Below are positions 22,453 through 34,111 of a DNA stretch of 64,000 bases, piece after piece; positions within the stretch are counted from its first letter, which is position 1; the number at the start of each line of letters is the position of its first letter. A model generated the notes under the pieces. It was not told the DNA's origin. It made no database searches and was given only the letters and a program-made list of their open reading frames with translations. The stretch is from Erodium maritimum (lineage: Eukaryota > Streptophyta > Magnoliopsida > Geraniales > Geraniaceae). The position numbers were made by a program, and so were the translations under genes. The stretch lies in contig OY997594.1 in the NCBI GenBank assembly GCA_963921825.1, positions 62,543,675 to 62,607,674 of the forward strand, given 5' to 3'.

Positions 22453-24339
22453 ACACCCCACACTTAAACTTTTCTCGCCCCGAGAAAACCAAACTACTTA
22501 AACCAGTAAGATATGTCCCGGTTAAACCCCGAGGTTCACCTCAATAGGAGGAGTCCGGGCCTCCTTTATTCAAGCATGGTAAAATAAAGATGCAGCATGC
22601 AAAAAGGTTATGAAAATTTTGTGATGACTGAGTTAAAGTGTGCTTGCTGATCATAAGAGCTTTCTCAGAATTACACACCACAAAATCGAGCAAAGTTCAA
22701 GAAAGCATATAAACCGATGAATGCAAATAAGCAAGTTGCTACTCACATTAAAGACCGACTCCCCTAACGAGCACCCCCTCGTTCACTTTACTAGCGTGCA
22801 TCCTCTTTTCCCTACTACACGGATCTTAGAGATTCATATGCTACTAGTTAATCCCATCTCCACTAATCGTGAGGAATCATGGCAATCAAGAATCAAAAAG
22901 GACTTATATTCGGCTTATAATGTATGGCTAGGAAAAGGGCATGGAAAGGATTTAAACACGAAGCTCATAAAATAAAACGTGTCAAACATGCTTCATCTCA
23001 CACCCCTAACCACTTTTCACACATCCCGCTTACTTTCACCACAAGTCTTCACCAAACCCTTCCTTAGACACTCTTTTTGAGTCTACTTGTTGGGCTAATA
23101 TTTTTTTTTCTTTTGTCCCTTTTATTTCACCTTTTCGTTTCTCTTCTCTTGATTTTGTATTCTTTTTCTTACCCATTAAAATTTCTTGGGTACAAGAGAG
23201 ATTTCTATCTTATTTGCTTTTTTTTCTCTACAAACCAAATGGCACATTATCATCAAGAACTTCATTTTCTTTGTACTCACTCAACTCACAAATCGATTCC
23301 CAATACCCCTTCTCATGAAGCACATAAGACACGAAATATGGGTTCAAAAATAACATGAGAATATACAAGAAATGATGGGCACATAGGTTTGTAATGTAAT
23401 GGTTAGAAACGAAAGGCCATAGACTCGAAATGGGTGACTAAGAAAATAATGTAAGGTTAGAGATTTGGCTCAAACGTTCCAAGGATGGCCTAAAATCATT
23501 TTCTCAATTTAACCATGTTCCTCACTCTATTTCGCCTCGAATGGGATACACAAGTAGTTCTAGACTCAGCTTACAATGCATAGGAATCAAAGGAAGCAAC
23601 GACTAATCAAGTAAACACTCAGAGTGCAAACTAAAGAGCCATCTTAATGCATGTGCTTACTCTACTTAATTGATTCATGCTAATCTAAGTATTATTTGAA
23701 CAATGTAAGAAACTGGCATGCGTAACAGCTCAATAATCGAAGTCCTAAGATCCCGCACTCTCTTACTCAATCATATCACCAGAAAATATTTTTTTGATTT
23801 TTTTTGAATTTTTTTTTCAATGCAGCACAATATGCAGACCAAAAGTGTGAAATGAAATGCAAGCATCCACCCCACACTTTAAAACACAGCACTGTCCCCA
23901 GTGCGACTCTAACACAATTGACCACATGCATCCCACAACAAATATTCAGAACATGTCACCCCACACTTGTCAGTTAGCATAGATTCAACCACCATACAGT
24001 CCTATATGTTTATACTATCAGCACAGCAATTCGGGTGCTTGACACCCACCAGATGACATATAGGAGTAAAACAGCGAAAAAAACAATAATAAGCAAGAGG
24101 GTAAGAAAACTGCCCCTCGAAGAATCGCGGTGTGGTATGCCATTGACTTGGGGATCCTGTGGCGCATGGATGGATGGAAAACTCCTCGCCCGGTCGAACT
24201 CGTGTAAGCCCGGCGCCTCGCATGTGATCAATGTCCATACGTTCTCCAATCCATAGTTGAGGTGCCTCCCAACAAGCGCATTTGTTTAACGTCGTAAGCT
24301 CGACGAAAGGGGCGGCCTAAGCCCCCCGTTTTATCCTCT
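22453..24339 (-). other. Non-coding 3' region of gypsy unit B
   Basis: No coding was recognised. The region is related along much of its length to 18,330-19,850 in unit A (for example GGCTTATAATGTATGGCTAGG beside GGCTTGTAATGTAAGGCTAGG, and ATCACCAGAAAATATTTTTT in both). It ends at the polypurine tract next to the middle LTR. Confidence 0.7.
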
Positions 24340-25785
24340 TCAAGGTTCATTGGGAAGTGATCCGAGGCTTTCTCTCGCCCAGACACCTTCACTGATCTCT
24401 TTCGGCTTCTTCCACACATTAACCACCAAGCTCAGGTCATTCTCCACCAGGATCCTGCACATGCAACAAGAAGGATTACAACCTCGAATATGAGTTAAAG
24501 TTTCACCTAAAACTTTACTCTTTTCCCTAAGTACATTCAACAATTCTTCTTCCCTACCATCAGATAAGTCACCTGGTATTACAATGGGGTACAAGTCATT
24601 CTCATTCAGATATACATATTTCAGATTATCAGGAAGAGATTTGAGTTTGACTTTATGAACTACCCTATTATGATTCTCTAATTTAGGTTGTGGAGGGATT
24701 CTATTGTCTTTTTGATTCACCTCAGTCATGTGCTCATCCTCTGAACCGATGAGTTTACATGTTGAGTCCTTGGATTTGACACTACCCTTGACAACATAAA
24801 ATGTTTTCTCCTCCTCACCATACCTGACTTTGATTTCTCCTCGTTCTGCATCAATTAAGGCTCTAGCAGTAGCCAAAAATGGTCTCCCCATAATGAGAGG
24901 GATCCTATGATCCTCCTCCATGTCTAGTACTATGAAATCTGCGGGGTATATAAATTTCCCAACCTTTACTAATACATTATCGATTATGCCCCTGGGATAT
25001 TTAATTGACCTATCTGCTAATTGTAAGGTCACTGAGGTTGGTGTGGGTTCATCCCCAAGTCTTAACTTCCTGAACACCGATAGTGGCATAAGGTTTATAC
25101 TGGCCCCTAAATCACATAGGGACTTATCAAAGTGTACACTACCTATCTCACATGGTATAGTAAAGCTCCCTGGGTCCTTACACTTAAGGGGTAATTTGTT
25201 CAACAATATGGTTGAACACTCTTCATTCAGATTCACAATCTCTCCATCTAATAACTTTTTCTTCTGGCCTAACAACCTTTTCATAAATTTAGTTATCTTA
25301 GGGATCTTGGTCAATGCTTCGAGATGGGGAATATTAATATCCAATCTCCTAAAAATATCTAAAAATGAAGAATATTTACCAACAAACCTACTATTCTTAC
25401 ATACAGAAGGAAAAGGAAGAGGTGGAGTCCACTTTTCTGATTCAACAGTGGACTCCCTTACCTTCTTACCTGCGATGGGTTCCTCAACCTCTGTCCCTTT
25501 ATGGTGATTCTCAACTGCAACATTGTTCGGTGGAGGAACATGTTCCTCTAGTGCTTGACTATGAACCGATATTATGGCATTGACACTCTCCTTGGGGTTC
25601 CTTTCTATGTTGCTTGGAAGGCTTCCTGGAGCCCTGGAATTCAATAGAGCTGATATCTGCCCAATTTGGATCTCTATGGCCTGGAACCGAGCATCATTGT
25701 TCTGGTTCACTGTCTTTTGCTCCTGCACAGTTGCCTTGTGCAGCTCACTATCCTCCTTCATCTGTGCCATCATAGTTAGCATCAT
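24340..25785 (-). CDS. Gypsy unit B protease region
   Basis: An open frame of 481 codons. The middle and C-terminal part carries an aspartic protease of Athila type: SLCDLGASINLMPLSVFRKL (DLGAS in place of DTGAS), LQLADRSIKYPRGIIDNVLV, and ADFIVLDMEEDHRIPLIMGR followed by PFLATARALID. The frame ends just beyond the protease where the RT lead would start. No RT follows. This fits a gag-protease-only non-autonomous element of the TR-GAG kind. Confidence 0.8.
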   Translation of the reverse strand: MMLTMMAQMKEDSELHKATVQEQKTVNQNNDARFQAIEIQIGQISALLNSRAPGSLPSNIERNPKESVNAIISVHSQALEEHVPPPNNVAVENHHKGTEVEEPIAGKKVRESTVESEKWTPPLPFPSVCKNSRFVGKYSSFLDIFRRLDINIPHLEALTKIPKITKFMKRLLGQKKKLLDGEIVNLNEECSTILLNKLPLKCKDPGSFTIPCEIGSVHFDKSLCDLGASINLMPLSVFRKLRLGDEPTPTSVTLQLADRSIKYPRGIIDNVLVKVGKFIYPADFIVLDMEEDHRIPLIMGRPFLATARALIDAERGEIKVRYGEEEKTFYVVKGSVKSKDSTCKLIGSEDEHMTEVNQKDNRIPPQPKLENHNRVVHKVKLKSLPDNLKYVYLNENDLYPIVIPGDLSDGREEELLNVLREKSKVLGETLTHIRGCNPSCCMCRILVENDLSLVVNVWKKPKEISEGVWARESLGSLPNEP

Positions 25786-25899
25786 ATGCTCTAATTTGGA
25801 GGAAGACTCTTGTGGAGGTGCATTTTGAGGCTGCTGGTTTTGATATTGTTGAGGCTGAGGCCTCTGTTAATACTGATGGTTTTGGTTCCACTGATGGAA

Positions 25900-27051
25900 C
25901 TACTGGTTCTGAGGCCTCTGTTGATAACCTTGTCCTTGAGGTCTTTGGTTCCCCACATAATTTACCGTTTCTCCCTGAGGCTCTCCAATACCTTCAATAT
26001 AATCAAGAGGATCAGATAATGAAGGAACCTGCATTGCATCCAATCTCTTTGTCACACTCTGGACAATCTGATCTACCACTTTGTCCATTGATGATGACTC
26101 CAATGCATTAACCGTCCCCTTAGCTCCTGCACCTCTTCTGTTGGACTGCCAGACTTTGTTAGAAGCCATCAAGTTTAATAGAGCCACATTGTTCTCTGGA
26201 GTTAATTGCACAAAAGAACCTCCAGCTGCTGAATCAAGTTGTCATTGGCTGACCTCATTCAGACCATGATAGAAAGTCTGCATTTGGACCCATAATGGTT
26301 GACCATGATGCGGACACTGCCTTAATAAGTCAGAGAACCTTTCCCATGCGTCCACTAACGTTTCACCACCTTGTTGGACAAATGTGTTGATGTCAGCTCT
26401 TAGCTTTATCGTCTTCTTTGGTGGGAAGAACTGATTCATGAATGCTTCCACCAACTGGTCCCATGTTCTGATGCTCCCAGTAGGCAATTCTCTTAGCCAC
26501 TTACTTGCTTTATCCTTCAATGAAAAAGGAAAAAGCCGAAGGCGCAGTGCATCACTTGACACTCCATTATACCTGAACGTATCACAAAGCTCGAGGAACG
26601 TTGTTAAATGTTCCAATGGATCCTCGTGTGCATTCCCGTGGAATGGGTCACCTCTCACCAGGTTGATAACTGATGTCTTGATCTCAAATGTCGGGTTCGT
26701 GACTGGTGGTGCGACAATGCTGCCTTCAATGCATCGGAGTGATGGAGTTCCATACTCCATCAATGCCCTTTGCCTCGGTGGTTCTTCTGGAGCAAAAAAT
26801 GGATTAAATCCAGGAGGGATTGGATTTCGTTCCCTAATTGGGTTCTCATGTCTTGGCGGGATCACCTCCCTTTGATTGTCATCCTGGTTATCTTCATTGT
26901 CTGAGTGATGACTCGAACCAGAATGATGACTTGAAGCGGAGTGATGGCTCATAGCTAGCTTCCCTTGACGCTTCGCGATCCGAGCGTTTCTCTCGACCTC
27001 TGAAATATCTGTAGTCAACAAACTTGGAGAGGGGTGAGACCGCAATTGCAT
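25900..27051 (-). pseudogene. Gypsy unit B gag
   Basis: Encodes a retrotransposon gag domain of Athila/Tat type: EDPLEHLTTFLELCDTFRYN, LRLFPFSLKDKASKWLRELP and MNQFFPPKKTIKLRADINTF, followed by a glutamine-rich tail. The start at MQLRSHPSPSLLTTD is about 85 bases from the primer site. In the family, gag forms the virus-like particle. The fossil is broken, with about two interruptions between gag and protease. Confidence 0.85.
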
Positions 27052-27135
27052 ACAAAAAATTAAATTAAATAAAATAAATATAAAATGAAATAGTCTTAAT
27101 ACGAATTATAAACATATCAGAGTTGCCTTAGTTGC

Positions 27136-27153
27136 TCCCCGGCAACGGCGCCA
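27136..27153 (-). other. Primer-binding site of gypsy unit B
   Basis: The minus strand reads TGGCGCCGTTGCCGGGGA, identical to the site of unit A, six bases inside the LTR that starts at 27,160. Confidence 0.85.
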
Positions 27154-27159
27154 TTAACT

Positions 27160-28599
27160 TGACGCCCTGCGTTTTTAACACAGAAAAGGACACGGCAAGC
27201 GTACCGGTCGTCAAGTAGTATTTCAGGATTTTAGTTCCGGATTATCGTACCCAAGGGAGCACAAGACAAGCAATTCCTATTTGACGTTCGTTGTTAAGCT
27301 GTTTCGTTAAAAAGATGGTTTTGGTTTTGAAAGATGCAAAAGTAAACAATAATTAAAAGGTGAACAAGTATTTAGGTAAAACCTGAAGAGATTAGAATCA
27401 GAGAAAAATTTAATCTAAGGTTTTTGGATTCATAGAGATCAATTCCAATGCATTTAAACGACGATGAACACTGTGAAGTTGTCTGATTTTAGGGGCAACG
27501 AATCATCTCTCAAACTAGTCCTAACTCCTCACGTTGTTTCGGACCCTAATGGAATCTAACCACCCAGCTCTCACGAATCAGGATGTAGGGAGACCCAAAG
27601 CATTACGTTCTTTGATAATTTCTAACTTTCGGTTTGAACCCTATGGTTATTGCAATCGTGTTAACCTAGCTATCACTAGTCTAGATTTAAACCCAATTTG
27701 TATAATATTTCTGACCTAATTACAACCCACCTCTCACGAGTGTCAGATTGCAATTCTCACCTTCTATCAGGCCTACCCGGGAGATAGAGCATTAAGTTCA
27801 AATCTAATACAAACCCTAAATCAAATCAACCAACACAATATTCATGCATACATTCAATACATTGGAAAGTAAATCTCTACTCCCCCATAACCCTAGATTA
27901 TGGAGTTTAGCTACTCATGGAGAAAGAAGAAGAAGATGAAGATGAAGAAAAACATTCATAAGCAATCATCATATTGAAATAGTAGTGGAAATACAATACC
28001 AATGTAGAATTACAATGGTTGAGTTCAAGCACTCTCTTCTCCTACAAAGTTTGCCCAAGTTGCTCCTATTCCTTCAAGCTTCAAAGTTCACCAATCTCCA
28101 CCTTCTAGCTCTCTAGGATTGTCCCAAAAACAAGTTATCTCTCTCTAAATTCGTGCTCTTCTATTTATAGGACTTCAAGACCCTCTTTTCCTTCTCAAAT
28201 TCGGATTTGGAATAGGAAAATTTCCTTTTTAAAGTAGGAAACCCGTCTGGAAGTTTGCAAGCATCGCGCGGGCCTGATAGAAGGCCGGAATTGCTTTGGG
28301 CCTTTGACGAAAGTTGTAGATCTCTGAATTCCCTTTTATTTAACATAAAATTCAAGGCAATCGGAGTTCGTATGAAGAAGTTATGCTTTTACAAGATCAT
28401 TCAGCTTCCAGAACTCCTAAAACCGGGTTTTCCTCTATTTTAGCTTTTTTTTTATATATCAAATCACCTACAAAACATAATAAGAGACACAATACGATTA
28501 ACGAGAGAAAAGTGGTCCAAATTATACAATCTCGGGACTAAAATGCGTAAGAATGTGGGCTAAAAACATCTATAATCGATGCAATTTATGTCCACATCA
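27160..28599 (-). repeat. Right (5') LTR of the gypsy pair
   Basis: 1,440 bp, starting TGATGTGGACAT on the minus strand and ending ...GGGCGTCA next to the primer site at 27,136-27,153. It is close in sequence to the solo LTR at 40,158-41,513, with nearly identical stretches around 27,534-27,719 and 40,953-41,138. Confidence 0.85.
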
Positions 28600-31500
28600 A
28601 TCAGCATAGACAAGAAAGAATATCTCACAGCCCGAGTGTCGATAGATAAACAAAGACGAGTCAGTGCCGGAGCCAACAAACCCGAGTCCCAAAAGAGCCT
28701 GACTTAGGCGGTGAAACCAAGCTCGGGGAGCTTGCTTAAGTCCATACAACGATTTCCGAAGACGACATACATAATGTGGAGTACAGGAATCAATATATCC
28801 TTGAGGTTGAACCATATAAACCGTTTCTTGTAAATCACCATGCAAAAAAGCATTACTAACATCCAATGGACAGCACCACGTGAATGGTAGTGGGTTTAAT
28901 AACCGGACTGAAAGTTTCATTATAATCAAGACCAAATTCCTGAGTGAAGCCTCTTGCCACTAGCCTGGCTTTATACCTGTCAAGAGACCCATCTGCCTTC
29001 CTCTTGACTTTGAAAATCCAGCGACAACCAACAACATTACCAGTAGATGGAGGCGGGACGAGATCCCAAGTATGATTCTGTCTTAGAGCCAACATTTCAG
29101 CTTCCATGGCTTCTTTCCATTCTGGATACCTGATAGCATTTATAAAGGATGAGGGTTCTAGAGTAGGATGAGATGGAGCAGTAGCTAAATATATCTTAGG
29201 CTTGGGATTGGGACGTAAGGTCATAACATGGGTTCGACGCGGAGGTGAGGTCGGGGCAGGTAAGTTGGGTGTTGTGGCAGGATCTGGATGAACAGGTTGG
29301 TCAGGTAGGAGCACAATCGGAGGAGATGAGGTTGGTTGAGTGGACACATCAGGGGACGAGTGGGTATGTGAGGCCGGGTCATTGGAGTCCAAGGTATTAG
29401 GTGATGGCTGCACATGATCAGAAGATTGTAAGTGAAGTAAAGATGAAGAGGACATACCAGAGAGATTCGTATCCTGCCGAGGAGGAGATGGTAGTGGAAC
29501 CACAGTCTGAAGCGTTGGAATAGAAGGAGGAACCGATGATGAGGGACTAGAATCAGAACAAGCAACAGATTTAAAAGGAAACACTTGTTCATCAAACCGA
29601 GCATGACGAGAAACATATAACCGACCTGTGGTTAAGTCAAGACATCTATAACCCAAATGAGACGGTGAATAACCCAAAAAAACACAAAGTTTGGACCGAT
29701 AATCGAACCTATGCTTATTGTAAGGCCGAAGTAATGGATAGACTGCACATCCGAAAGTTTTAAGAAAAGCAAAATCAGGAGAAGTATGATAAAGCAGAGT
29801 AAAAGGGACCTGATTGTTTAAAGATGAACTCGGAAGTCTATTAATAAGAAACACAGCAGTCTCAAAAGCATATTCCCAATATTTTAGCGGTGCCCCAGAG
29901 TGAGCCAAAAGAGCAAGTCCAGTATCAACAGTAGCTCGAATCTTACGTTCCGCGGTCCCATTTTGTTCATGAGTGTGTGGACAAGCAACACGATGTCGAA
30001 TACCTACTGATTGAAAATAGGTATTTAAAGTACGATATTCACCACCCCAATATGAATTTAAAGACTTAAGTGTTGAATTAAATTGTTTCTCGACAAAGGA
30101 CTGAAAAAGACGAAACTTGGCAAACACATCACTTTTATTATAAATTGGGAAGAACCATGTAAACAACGAGTAATCATCAATAAAAATCACAAAGTACTTG
30201 AAACCTGACACAGATTGCATCGGAGCAGGTCCCCAAACATCAGAATGAACGACATCCAAGGGAGAACTGCTCCTGTTATTAGTCAAAGATAAAGACAACC
30301 GATGAGATTTTCCCAAGAAACAAGCATGACACTGACGAGACAAGGAACGAGTCTTCGAACACGGAAGCTGAAACTGACGAACTATACGCTGAAGAGACTG
30401 ATAGTTAGGATGTCCGAGATGAGCATGCCAATCCTCCAGAGTGGAGAGAAAAACAGCAATTGACGACGAAGAAGAAGGAGGCTCGAACAACCTGTAGAGA
30501 CTACCATTACTCGTTCCTCGGAGTAGAACCTTCTGGGAGACCTGGTCCTTCACAAAACAATCTTTATCAGTAAATTCAACAGCACATTTATTGTCAGAAC
30601 ATAATCGTTTAATAGACAACAAAGGTTTGATAATATGGGGGACACAAAGGACATCATTAAGATACAACGAACGATCAGTGGCAGGTAAAGAACTAGAACC
30701 AATGTGGGTAATAGGCAACCCTGCCCCATTACCAACAATCAATTTATTCATACCTTCATAGGGATGGGCAGTGCTTAGGGAGGAAAGGTCAGGGGTTACG
30801 TGATGACTGGCACCAGAATCAGGTAACCAGAATGCATGAGAAGCCTGTTGTGAATGTGGAGTAGCAGAATAATGACCCTGAGGCTGATGAGAGAAGTCAT
30901 GACCACGACCACCTGACTAATGTTGTTGATGGTGCTGCTGAAAAGAGGAATCACGGCCAAAATTCTGAGCATGCTGATTATAAGACGAATCAAAGCGGCA
31001 GCGACAAGACGAGGCAATGTGATTGGAGAGTCCACAAATCTGACATGGGGCACGGGCGTTGTTGAACCCGCGACGACCTCTGTTTCCATTACCTCGACCA
31101 CCACGTCCCCGATAGTGAGATGCAGAACCTGAATGAGCAGAGCTAGTATGTGGTGCAGGAGAATTGGCACTAGTATGTGTCACATTAGCAAAAGGAGATG
31201 AGGCAACTTGAGAGTTAAGCAAAATTTCATATGATACAAGTTGGCCATGTAATTCTGAAAACGGAACTGGATCGGGACGCTGTTGTAGTGCTCCCATAAT
31301 ACCATTATATTCCGAGCCCAACTTGCGAAACACAATCGCAGTGAAGTCTGAATCCGAGATAGGATTTCCAGCCAAGGCAAGAGAATCAGCTAGTGATTTA
31401 GCCTGATGGAGATATTGGCTAACAGACTTATCGTCTTTATTCAGATTATGAAGCTCAAGGAGAAGCTGAGTTCTCTGAGCATTACTCACAACACCATAGG

Positions 31501-31900
31501 TTGTGGCTAGAGCCATCCAGGCTTCAGTAGAGCTTTTAGCTCGAGTAAGGTGCTGATAGCACTCTTTAGAAACAGATGATAATATCCAAGAAAAAAGCAT
31601 CTTATCCTTTTGAAACCAAGCTAAATATGTTGGATTAGGTGTGGGTGTACCTGACGCATCAGTATCAATAGTAGGCGCAGGAGCAGAACTAGTTGGAGCC
31701 AAAACCGAATGGAGTCAAGCATATTCAGCAATGGTTGGAATTGAAGCTTCCACGGAATATACGTCTTTGGTCCCGTCATCTTGATCGCAAACGATTGATG
31801 AGGAACAGTCGAGGGGAAAATGGGTGCGGCAGAGGACATGGAAGCAGCAGAGGTCGCCGTAGTGCTTGAGGAAGATGACGCAGCAGAAATGGTCGACATT
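28597..31900 (-). pseudogene. Copia-2 gag and pol (gag, protease, integrase, start of RT)
   Basis: The gag region (about 30,917-31,900) carries the copia gag signature (LARDKMLFSWILSSVSKE-like, QYLHQAKSLADSLALAG) and a knuckle of the CQICGLSNHIASSC type. Pol follows with a GAG-pre-integrase segment (DWHAHLGHPNYQSL), the integrase core (DVVHSDVWGPAP, FIDDYSLFTWFF, HEQNGTAERKIRATVDTGLA) and the RT approach ([56 protein letters not shown]). Coding ends inside RT at the gypsy junction near 28,599. RNase H lies beyond it. The fossil has a few breaks besides the insertion. Confidence 0.88.
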
Positions 31901-31939
31901 GAAAGAGGAAAAGGATAAAATATCAGAGCTCCGATACCA

Positions 31940-32113
31940 AGTCAATAACAGAGAATTGTATAGAATGAATGATAATCTATTTCTGTAGCAGTACAATGTA
32001 TATATACATGAGGTAGTTATATGTAAGTAGGAGACTACAACTATATCACTACTAGAGATAAGGCTTATCAATATTAGAAGTTTAAATCTTTGAACTCTTA
32101 TCACTATTTGACA
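31940..32113 (-). repeat. Copia-2 5' LTR with adjacent primer-binding site
   Basis: It matches the left LTR apart from about two substitutions and one short length difference. The primer-binding site TGGTATCGGAGC (minus) occupies about 31,928-31,939 directly inside the LTR. Confidence 0.92.
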
Positions 32114-32118
32114 CAAAC

Positions 32119-33344
32119 TGAGTTATTCTCCAAGAATCTCTCCTGAAAATGTTGTTTGGCCCAATATTTGATCTCAGCTGGAGTACCATAACTAACCCCA
32201 TCCACCAAAATTTCTGATATTCTTTTCCTACTCCCATTATAATTATCAACCAAGTGGAAAAATTTAGAACATCTATCACCCTCCTTGGACCATCTATGCC
32301 TTGCCTTTTGACACCACATTTTGGCTTGAATCTTTAATTTTTGTATAAGCTGAGCTTTGAGCAAGGCCCTCTTAGAAATCTCAAGGGGTTCAAGACTTCT
32401 AACATCCAGAATGGAGTCTAGAGCCTTGATCTCTAGAGTGAGTAACTCAATATCTTTTTCCACCCACCCAAAGGCCTCTGAATTCCAATTCCTATAAAAA
32501 CCTTTAAGAGCTTTTAACTTAAACCAAAGCTTGTATGCTGCAGAACCATAAACCACAATTAACTCCCAAAATGCTTTGGAATGAGTATAAAATAAAGGAT
32601 GAGCTGACCAGGCATTGATAAATTTAAAGGGCCTAGGACCCCAATCAATCCTGGGGTTACTAAGAAAAATAGGCTTATGATCTGAGATGGTTCTTGGCAA
32701 ACCTTCTTGAATTAAGCTTGAGCAAATAGTCAGTAACTGTGGTGAAATTAAAAACCTATCCAGTCTAGAGGCTATTGAGTTGGGGCCAAACCAAGTATAA
32801 TTACCACCAATCAACTGAAGGTCTATGATGCCAAGATTGTCCAATAGCTTCTGAAAATCTCTGATGCTGGTTGAGGAGAAAGTTGAACCAGTTTCTCACT
32901 AGGATCAAGGATGGCATTAAAATCCCCAGCCACCACTAAAGGATGTACAAATTGAGAGACTTTAAGTTCAATATCCTTCCAAAGCAAAGATCTAGCATGA
33001 ACTGAGCATGGAGCATAAACATTTATGATTGTGAGCATGGCATTCTCCTCAATGAAAAGGCCAGACCAGTATATTGCATGTTTGTCAATCAAGGAAGATT
33101 GTACTTGACAAAAATCTTTGTTCCACATAGAAATGATGCCACTAGATTTACCAATAGCTGGTAGGAACAATGCTTCCCAAGATTGAGAAAAACCACAGTT
33201 ACACAGAAAATGATCTCGTAATTCCTCCATCTTTGATTCTTGTATTAAAACCATCACCACTTGTTTTTTGGAGCACATATTTCTAAGAGCCCTCCTCTTT
33301 TATCTAGAGGAGGCACCCCTCATGTTCCACGAGATTAATCTCAT
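32119..33344 (-). pseudogene. LINE-2 ORF2, endonuclease and linker part
   Basis: The frame starts at ATG 33,344 (MRLISWNMRGASSR), followed soon by a stop codon, then VVMVLIQESKMEEL, LVVAGDFNAILDPSE and SDHKPIFLSNPRIDWG of the AP endonuclease. The linker runs through KMWCQKARHRWSKEGD to FLENNSVCVK at the Copia-2 junction. A frame change lies near 32,850-32,900. Its continuation on the other side of the copia insert is the RT part at 15,208-17,639. Confidence 0.85.
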
Positions 33345-34111
33345 GGAGAAGAAAGCCTCAGTGTAGAGATAGAGGGGCAGGATTCCTCAACTGCTAAACC
33401 CTCATCCAAATCATCAAGATCACAATATTCATCCTCAGTGTTAGTTTCCAAGTCCACTGTTTGATTGATTTCATTCTCCAAGTTAGCAAACTGAGCAGCT
33501 ACCAGATCATCATCAATAAAAAGCCTCAAGCCCCAATGCTTTACAGAATTCCCAAGTACCAGCCCCTCCACTCTTATACTTCTGTGGTTCCTTCTTCCTC
33601 AAGTATGCTTCTGCTTTTGAATCTTCCTTAGGCCTTGGAATTTTTGTTCTTGATCTAGTGTTGTAAGTGACAGAAGTGTCCACTTTTGTTGATGTCTTGT
33701 TGGCTTTGTGGCTAGTTTGAATCTCATCATTATTAAAATCAACTAATACCAATTTGTTACCACTAATATTTGAATTAATCCTTCCCTCCAAAATATTCAT
33801 GTTAGGTGGAGTCTGCAACTGGGCCCCCAAAACAGTAGATGGGAGAGTTATGGTCTCATCCACATTATTATGGCCAGCTTCCAAGGGCTCCTTTTGTACT
33901 TGAGCTTCCTTCCCTGTCCCATCTGACCCAGCAAGTAGGAGGGAAGTAGTCTCCTGAACAGTGTTGTCTTCACCAGAAAATGCAGTGCCTTGATTCTCCT
34001 CAGAAACTGATATTTTTCTGAAATTCATATGTTGAGAAGATGAGGGGAGTTGTGTTGCTGGGTTATTGATAAGTTGGCCCTATAGTGAAGGAAAGTTGGA
34101 TGGTTATGCAT
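33341..34111 (-). pseudogene. LINE-2 ORF1, C-terminal part
   Basis: Encodes MNFRKISVSEENQGTAF... and NILEGRINSNISGNKLVLVD, matching the LINE-1 ORF1 tail, and ends LDEGLAVEESCPSISTLRLS then SP and TGA at 33,343-33,341. It keeps about 30 codons (KEAQVQKEPLEAGHNNVDET and following) that LINE-1 lacks. One frame change lies near 33,520. The RRM and DUF4283-like regions are absent because the element is 5'-truncated near 34,111. Confidence 0.8.

Larger units (their letters stand above)
18320..28599 (-). mobile_element. Tandem pair of non-autonomous Ty3/gypsy (Athila/Tat-like) units
   Basis: The layout on the minus strand is LTR (28,599-27,160), internal B with gag and protease, LTR (22,452-20,966), internal A with a small ORF, then an end near 18,320 without a recognised third LTR. 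Both internals start with the primer site TGGCGCCGTTGCCGGGGA, and internal B ends in a polypurine tract (AAGTGTGGGGTG) abutting the middle LTR. The 3' parts of the two internals (18,330-19,850 and 22,890-24,310) are clearly related, including a shared stretch near 19,810 and 24,260 (CAACAAGCGCATTTGTTTAA). No RT, RNase H or integrase was found. The unit is inserted in Copia-2 and is incomplete at the left. Confidence 0.85.
17645..32113 (-). mobile_element. Copia-2: Ty1/copia LTR retrotransposon, split by gypsy elements
   Basis: LTRs of 181 bp (17,645-17,825) and 174 bp (31,940-32,113) flank it, and the 5-bp duplication caaac lies at 17,640-17,644 and 32,114-32,118. On the minus strand the LTR begins TGTCAAATAG. 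A G-rich polypurine tract (TTGTGGGGGCG) abuts the 3' LTR, and a primer site (TGGTATCGGAGC, initiator-Met tRNA type) abuts the 5' LTR. The LTRs differ by about two substitutions and one short indel, so the element is probably well under one million years old. The short LTRs suggest an Ale/Retrofit-like lineage, which is only an inference. It is inserted in LINE-2 and is broken by the gypsy insertion at 18,320-28,599. Confidence 0.92.
14425..34111 (-). mobile_element. LINE-2: L1-type LINE, 5'-truncated, split by a copia element
   Basis: This is the same family as LINE-1. The 3' ends match (both have TTTTATAAATCGA, CTTCGAAAAA and GAAGAAA), and so do the proteins. The LINE sequence runs 14,425-17,644, is interrupted by Copia-2 (17,645-32,113) and resumes to about 34,111, where it ends inside ORF1. 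It is therefore 5'-truncated, as is common for LINEs. It sits inside Copia-1. A T-run at both junctions hides the exact target duplication. Both ORFs carry several breaks. It is about 5 kb without the insert. Confidence 0.88.

Noticed and set aside
27534-27719. 61-codon frame conserved at 40,953-41,138
   Set aside because: Its conservation is explained by both sites being LTRs of the same gypsy family; the frame itself shows no coding features.
18330-28604. atcag at both ends of the gypsy pair as its target duplication
   Set aside because: The left atcag belongs to sequence shared with the interior of unit B (near 22,880), so it is element sequence, not a duplicated target.
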